From CAZZCU01 sp964652825 (GTDB lineage Bacteria; Bdellovibrionota_B; Oligoflexia; Oligoflexales; CAZZCU01): a DNA stretch of 64,000 nucleotides. Position 1 is the first letter of the stretch, and the number at the start of each line of letters is the position of its first letter. Where the stretch lies: contig CAZZCU010000010.1 in assembly GCA_964652825.1 (NCBI GenBank), forward strand, positions 20,895 to 84,894, in the 5' to 3' direction. Positions 60,271-64,000 of this stretch are shown piece by piece. The notes below the pieces were generated by a model. It was not told the origin of the DNA and did not search any database. It worked only from the letters and a program-made list of their open reading frames with translations. The position numbers and the translations under genes are program-made.

Positions 60271-60915
60271 TCACTGACATTTGGGAAACCAACTTTCATG
60301 ATAGCTCTTGCCGAGGTCTAAACATTGACCTCGGCTCGAAAGTCCTGAATAGCATGCGATCGGGTATCCAGAGCCATCTAATTCAATGTAAACTCTTTGA
60401 TCATCAATTTGTGGCGTGCCATTTTCAGTGATGTGCGTGCGTAGGGCTGCCGGAATACGATATGGTCGACTAGGCGCCGCTCGAAAAGCCTTTTGTAATT
60501 GCACTATCTCGAAGCGAATCACGTTGTAGTGAATTGACCCGCCAAGAGGTTTAATAACTCGATTATAGCCACCGTCGTTAAACACATAAGACCCAGGTAG
60601 AGTTGCCAGAATTTTAGCAGGTGGCGATGTCAATGGCACGTCCGGTACGAATGATCCAACATCAATTGGCGCTGATGGAAGAGATGTGAGGATGGACGTT
60701 TGCGCACATATTTCATCATCGTTAATGAAACGATCGGAATCTTTTCCCCAGGTTTTTGTTAGCAAATAATTTTTTAGTAGGGTTCTGACTTTCTTTTCAG
60801 CATTCAATTTTCCCGTAATCGTAGTCATTTGTGCGGCGAAAAGCATGGACAGCACGCTGATAATGATCAGCAGGAATGTTTCGGCGCTTCCGGAATTTCG
60901 TCGTATAGTTTTCAT
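60271..60915 (-). CDS. Prepilin-like protein, third gene of a minor-pilin cluster
   Basis: A 214-residue protein with an N-terminal hydrophobic helix (residues about 11-28, AETFLLIIISVLSMLFAAQ) after a short basic leader (MKTIRRNSGSA). The canonical prepilin cleavage motif is absent, but the layout and position after two similar genes suggest a minor-pilin or pseudopilin. The start ATG at 60915 is followed directly by this segment. It overlaps the preceding gene by four bases. The mature domain is not recognised. Confidence 0.68.
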   Translation of the reverse strand: MKTIRRNSGSAETFLLIIISVLSMLFAAQMTTITGKLNAEKKVRTLLKNYLLTKTWGKDSDRFINDDEICAQTSILTSLPSAPIDVGSFVPDVPLTSPPAKILATLPGSYVFNDGGYNRVIKPLGGSIHYNVIRFEIVQLQKAFRAAPSRPYRIPAALRTHITENGTPQIDDQRVYIELDGSGYPIACYSGLSSRGQCLDLGKSYHESWFPKCQ

Positions 60916-61529
60916 GGACGACAGCCTCCCGCCGCATAACTGGGATCGTAAATCAGTCCGCGATCTGAACATGGTGTCTTCACGGGATATCGTAACCAGC
61001 AAGAAGTAATACGTCGCGAACTGTCAACCGTAACGACGATTGCTACATCTTCTGTCAAGCTGCGTCCCGAATTAGTGTCCGTGGCGAGCATAGTTAAGGT
61101 TAACAAGGCCTTGCGCTGGTTTGGGTTGTTGCCGGTCGGGCCGGTGGTCTGTCGCAAATAGATTTCGTCAACGCGTAGGGATCGGTCCGTGCCGACTTTG
61201 ACTAGCGGCCGCACGCTACCATCGGCAGCGAGTGTGGAAATTTCGCTTAAAGGGATCTTCTGATATGCCGCTGGATTCGCCGAAGATGCCAAGATTTGTA
61301 CGCCATCACGTACCAGGTTGCTGGTTTCGCAAGCGTGATCATCTCTCAGGATATGAGTTGCATCTGTTGCTTGCAGATTAAATAAAGAATCTGCTTCTCC
61401 GATGCTGAGCGATTGATTTAACGAGGAAATCATTTGCAGACAAATACTTGCAGTTGTCGCTAGAGCGGCGACCACCACGAGTGACATGACTAAACTGCCT
61501 TTTTGATTATTTTGCATTAATTTATGCAT
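60912..61529 (-). CDS. Prepilin-like protein, second gene of a minor-pilin cluster
   Basis: A 205-residue protein. After a short leader (MHKLMQNNQKG) comes a long hydrophobic helix (SLVMSLVVVAALATTASICL), as in minor pilins such as PilX/PilV-type proteins. The Glu at mature position 5 is missing. The start is 61529, overlapping the previous gene by 13 bases; an alternative ATG at 61517 overlaps by one base (TAATG). The mature part has no recognised domain but has several cysteines. It is coupled to the genes before and after it. Confidence 0.72.
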   Translation of the reverse strand: MHKLMQNNQKGSLVMSLVVVAALATTASICLQMISSLNQSLSIGEADSLFNLQATDATHILRDDHACETSNLVRDGVQILASSANPAAYQKIPLSEISTLAADGSVRPLVKVGTDRSLRVDEIYLRQTTGPTGNNPNQRKALLTLTMLATDTNSGRSLTEDVAIVVTVDSSRRITSCWLRYPVKTPCSDRGLIYDPSYAAGGCRP

Positions 61530-62134
61530 ACTGGGCCTACGGGTGGGGTTGACCCGTAGGGGTCGGTGTATGAGCTACCAGTGGGGTTGCGGGCCAGACA
61601 GATGTCTCGGGCCTCCAGACTTTGAGGAAACGTGCAACCGGAGACGCCAAAGTTGCTGCCGCTCGGTTGTATGCTGAGGAGGACGGGAAAAGTCCTGTTA
61701 TAGCCTTCGGCTTTGATGTTGATTTTTGCTTCCACGGACCTTGCCGCAAGATTTGCCGGGCCTTCCTGGAAAAATTCAATTGTAGTGACTCCGAGTGCAG
61801 CGCTGCCGGTAGTCTGAAATATAGCTAGGCTTCGGTAAGCAATCGAAGTCAAATCGGCAATTTTTTGCGGAAATGCGCCACTCAACAAAACATTTGTACC
61901 GACGAGGCTCAAGTCCTCGCATTTGGTGGGATTGCTGAGAACTAACCGCAAATTACTGCCTTTTGCCTGAAGCTGACTAAGTCTTTCCGCGTTTTTAAAA
62001 GCCTTTTGCATGTTGCTAAATAAGACGCTGCAGGCCAGGACAGTAATCGCAATAATACCGGTAGTAACGAGTAACTCAGTAAGACTGCTGCCGCGCATGG
62101 AATGCACAAGTATCAAGTTATGCTTTTTCCGCAA
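61517..62134 (-). CDS. Type IV prepilin-like protein (minor pilin)
   Basis: A 205-residue protein. The class III signal is MRG-SSLTELLVTTG, with cleavage after Gly and Glu at mature position 5 followed by a long hydrophobic helix (IIAITVLACSVLF), which is the type IV pilin motif. The TTG at 62134 has AAGGAG seven bases before it, a strong start; the open frame to 62275 is not supported. It heads a three-gene cluster of prepilin-like proteins. It lies 46 bases after the beta-barrel gene on the same strand. No pilus motor or secretin gene is in the window. Confidence 0.85.
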   Translation of the reverse strand: MRKKHNLILVHSMRGSSLTELLVTTGIIAITVLACSVLFSNMQKAFKNAERLSQLQAKGSNLRLVLSNPTKCEDLSLVGTNVLLSGAFPQKIADLTSIAYRSLAIFQTTGSAALGVTTIEFFQEGPANLAARSVEAKINIKAEGYNRTFPVLLSIQPSGSNFGVSGCTFPQSLEARDICLARNPTGSSYTDPYGSTPPVGPVCIN

Positions 62135-62180
62135 ATGGTGGACTCCTTCTTTGTCGAACCACCGATCTTCGATTCTGGAT

Positions 62181-62921
62181 TTAGAGCGACAGTAGGAATT
62201 GCACTTCGATGCGGGTGAATGACGCCGGCTCCGGTGTGCGGCGATCCTCCAGACGAATTGGTGGGTCACCAACATAGGTTGTCGTGCGTTGTGCCACCTG
62301 CAGCGAAAACTGCCGCATCAGTCGAATATTCAAACCAACAAAATAGTTGGTGGTCAGCGACCCGCCGTCATCGTACGTGTCGCCCTCATAAGTACGTGTC
62401 CATGTTTCATAACCGGGTCCGGCACCGACAAACGGCGTAAAGATAGTTGGATTCGCCGCTGACAGGCGCAGATCAACGCCAGGGCCGTAATGAACTTTGC
62501 TCCAATCGTCCGTTTGTTCGCTGCGGTAAAACACGCTGCTGTCGATGGCGATATAAGGATTGAAATAATAAGCAACGGTCAGTTGCGCACCGAAGTAGCC
62601 TTCGCCCATGCCAAGACCGCCCGAGATACCCCAGGTGCCGGATGGCGATGAGCGATCGTCGGCGCGTTCCTCCGTGGCGGTTTGTCGGCGTCGTGGTGTT
62701 GGCGGATAATCCTCGGGAATATCCGCCGTATCCTCCTGGTTGCTGTTGTAAGAAAAAATCGAGCGTGTCGCAGGCTGGCTGACATCAACCGCCGCTCGCT
62801 GTCTTTGTTCAGCGGCCAGTAACAGCGCCGGCATACACGCCACCAGGCAAGCCAGGGTCCCGATGAAGGTGACAACCGCGTCCTCACTCCGGGTTGTGCG
62901 TGTTTGTCTCCGTACTTTCAT
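62181..62921 (-). CDS. Outer-membrane beta-barrel protein
   Basis: A 246-residue protein. A signal peptide covers residues about 17-37 (VTFIGTLACLVACMPALLLA). A charged low-complexity region (about 45-90, Pro/Arg/Thr-rich) leads into an eight-stranded barrel pattern: GISGGLGMGEGYFGAQLTVAYY, PYIAIDSSVFYRSEQ and FVGAGPGYE, with aromatic strand ends. The last residue pattern RIEVQFLLSL is a barrel C-terminus with final Leu. It precedes the prepilin cluster on the same strand; function unknown. Confidence 0.75.
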   Translation of the reverse strand: MKVRRQTRTTRSEDAVVTFIGTLACLVACMPALLLAAEQRQRAAVDVSQPATRSIFSYNSNQEDTADIPEDYPPTPRRRQTATEERADDRSSPSGTWGISGGLGMGEGYFGAQLTVAYYFNPYIAIDSSVFYRSEQTDDWSKVHYGPGVDLRLSAANPTIFTPFVGAGPGYETWTRTYEGDTYDDGGSLTTNYFVGLNIRLMRQFSLQVAQRTTTYVGDPPIRLEDRRTPEPASFTRIEVQFLLSL

Positions 62922-63004
62922 TTTGCCCCCAATCCATGCGACACTGTCAGGTCGTTGTCCGGCATATTTAGTAATTTTACTTGAGACGCTTGAGATAGCA
63001 ACCC

Positions 63005-63793
63005 ATGGCTAAAGAGACTCACTCCTTCGTCGCTTATTCCTTTGTCCGCGGTTTTAAACTCGGCGAGGTCGCCAGTGATATGGCGGCCGGCCCGACGCGT
63101 ATTGATCCCAAGGATGCCGTTACCCGCCAGATCGAGGGCGGTGGGCGTATTTATGCGTATAACTTTGGTGTGGTGGCGTTCTGGAATGTGTCTTTGGCCG
63201 AACGCCAACGCGAAATCGAGCGTCTGCGGGAGCGTTATCCGCATGGCTACGCGGAAATCATCGTGTCGGATGATTTTGTCGTTGAAGTGGAGCCGGAAAG
63301 CCCTCCACGCGTGGATTTTAGTCGTCTGGTGCTTGATAAGATCACTCCGGAGCGCGCGGAGGTCATTGCGTTGACCCTGGCGCAGAGCACCAACATGGAA
63401 TACTACGAAAATATGGTGGAGGTGATTCGTACCAAGGTCGGCACCATGATTCGCGATTTGCGCGAAAGTGGACGTACGTCGCTCAGATTGCGGCGTTGGT
63501 ACCGGTTTATTGCCGATGCCATGGCCGTTAAAAACGAGGTGGTGGGCGTCTTGCACTTGTTGGATCGCCCGGAGTTGATCTGGGAGGATCGGGTCATGGA
63601 CACCTTATATGATGATTTGCGCGCCGTCTTTGACCTGCAGGAACGTTTTCAGGCCTTGGCCTACAAGCTCGGCACCATCCAAGACAGCCTTGAACTCCTG
63701 ATCGACATGTCCAGGGACGCGCGGCTGTTTCTGGTGGAAATGGCCATCGTGTTGCTGATCCTTTTCGAGGTCATTATGTCGTTTATCCGGTGA
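63005..63793 (+). CDS. RMD1-family (DUF155) protein
   Basis: A 262-residue membrane-anchored protein of the RMD1/sif2 family. It has IYAYNFGVVAFWNVS and the C-terminal DMSRDARLFLVEMAIVLLILFEVIMSFI, which is a membrane helix near the end. The family occurs in bacteria and in mitochondria, where members support membrane or translation functions; the bacterial role is unknown. The ATG at 63005 has no strong ribosome site. It is followed by gap with about 100 bases between. Confidence 0.86.
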   Translation: MAKETHSFVAYSFVRGFKLGEVASDMAAGPTRIDPKDAVTRQIEGGGRIYAYNFGVVAFWNVSLAERQREIERLRERYPHGYAEIIVSDDFVVEVEPESPPRVDFSRLVLDKITPERAEVIALTLAQSTNMEYYENMVEVIRTKVGTMIRDLRESGRTSLRLRRWYRFIADAMAVKNEVVGVLHLLDRPELIWEDRVMDTLYDDLRAVFDLQERFQALAYKLGTIQDSLELLIDMSRDARLFLVEMAIVLLILFEVIMSFIR

Positions 63794-63893
63794 GCACAGC
63801 GAAATTTCTTTGCAATTTACAAATTTGACAGAGTGTGGTTTTGTGGTCCACCTTGGCGGTTTCTATGTTCTGCAGCTTGGAGGTGGGTAGATC

Positions 63894-64000
63894 ATGACGA
63901 TTCGAGTTGGTATTAACGGATTTGGTCGTATTGGGCGTGTCGTCGCCCGCGCGGCCATGCGACATAAAGATATCGAAATTGTTCATATCAACGACCTCAC
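63894..64000 (+). CDS. gap: Glyceraldehyde-3-phosphate dehydrogenase, N-terminal fragment
   Basis: The first 35 codons of gap, cut by the window end. The start MTIRVGINGFGRIGRVVARAA carries the NAD-binding GxGxxG loop (INGFGRIGR), and HINDL follows as in the family. It is the glycolytic enzyme that oxidises glyceraldehyde-3-phosphate. The ATG at 63894 has AGGTGGG upstream. The catalytic Cys lies beyond the window. Confidence 0.95.
   Translation, partial: MTIRVGINGFGRIGRVVARAAMRHKDIEIVHINDL

Noticed and set aside
63825..63830. TTGACA upstream of gap
   Set aside because: No -10-like hexamer at the right distance, so a promoter call is not supported, although the gene surely needs one nearby.
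1..64000. tRNA, rRNA, CRISPR, prophage or restriction system
   Set aside because: No cloverleaf-like, ribosomal, spaced-repeat or phage-structural sequence was recognised. The HNH gene stands alone and does not mark a restriction or phage module.

Overview
The window is about 64 kb of a gene-dense, roughly 50% GC bacterial chromosome with one 100-base assembly gap (49471-49570). I see no rRNA, tRNA, CRISPR array, prophage or insertion sequence. The organism is a Gram-negative, respiring bacterium. It has an AsmA-family envelope protein, outer-membrane beta-barrel proteins, many lipoproteins, System I cytochrome c maturation genes, prepilin-type proteins, a CHASE2/cyclase/PilZ signalling protein and a 2-oxoglutarate:acceptor oxidoreductase. 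TTG starts behind strong Shine-Dalgarno sequences are frequent. The mix recalls Bdellovibrionota/Oligoflexia or a related deep proteobacterial lineage, but this is an impression, not a placement.

Layout. 1-1295: 3' part of alaS. 1323-5070 (minus): a small unknown protein, a winged-helix regulator with a degenerate receiver-like region, and a RidA / aldehyde dehydrogenase / SDR operon resembling the 2-aminomuconate branch of tryptophan and aminophenol breakdown. A Fur-box-like palindrome lies between it and recJ. 5198-9355: recJ, an HNH endonuclease, a lipoprotein and serB. 9366-12382 (minus): a lipoprotein and an oligopeptide-type binding protein. 12496-15474: a large CHASE2-cyclase-PilZ protein with a lipoprotein-like C-terminal part. 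15457-19239: an M50 protease, a secreted protein, a 33-bp inverted-repeat element, a vWA lipoprotein and a thermonuclease-like protein. 19646-21651 (minus): a translationally coupled amidohydrolase and kynurenine formamidase. 21755-25829: an AsmA-family protein and an acyltransferase.

25811-29304 (minus): panP decarboxylase, a small partner, and a fusion of a TVP38-type membrane domain with an alpha/beta hydrolase. 29377-34025: an NlpC/P60-like protein with a cysteine-rich insertion, then efp-accB-accC and a low-complexity protein. 34037-38620: an M1 aminopeptidase, dCMP deaminase, an ICMT-like methyltransferase and an RdgC-like protein. 38825-44516: a small protein, a receiver-domain protein, nadC, a BirA-CoaX fusion, a lipoprotein with a cysteine-rich tail and a cyclic-nucleotide-binding protein. 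44485-45861 (minus): mtaB.

45997-49465: ccmF, ccmH and two membrane proteins, ending in a hairpin at the assembly gap. The convergent membrane-protein gene (49618-50115) ends in the other arm of the same hairpin, so both proteins finish in the same six residues. 50269-57533: acyl-CoA dehydrogenase, a predicted barrel and a three-gene Kor complex with an NAD(P)H-linked flavoprotein. 57638-62921: a metzincin-like lipoprotein, three prepilin-like proteins and a barrel. 63005-64000: an RMD1-family protein and the start of glyceraldehyde-3-phosphate dehydrogenase.

How the parts may work together: accB, accC and the biotin ligase half of the BirA-CoaX fusion form a biotin-carboxylation set. The CoaX half and nadC supply CoA and NAD. 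PanP may supply beta-alanine for the same CoA route. KynB and the aldehyde dehydrogenase/RidA pair suggest tryptophan breakdown. The cyclase and the cyclic-nucleotide-binding protein could be two ends of one second-messenger circuit. These links are inferences from family membership.
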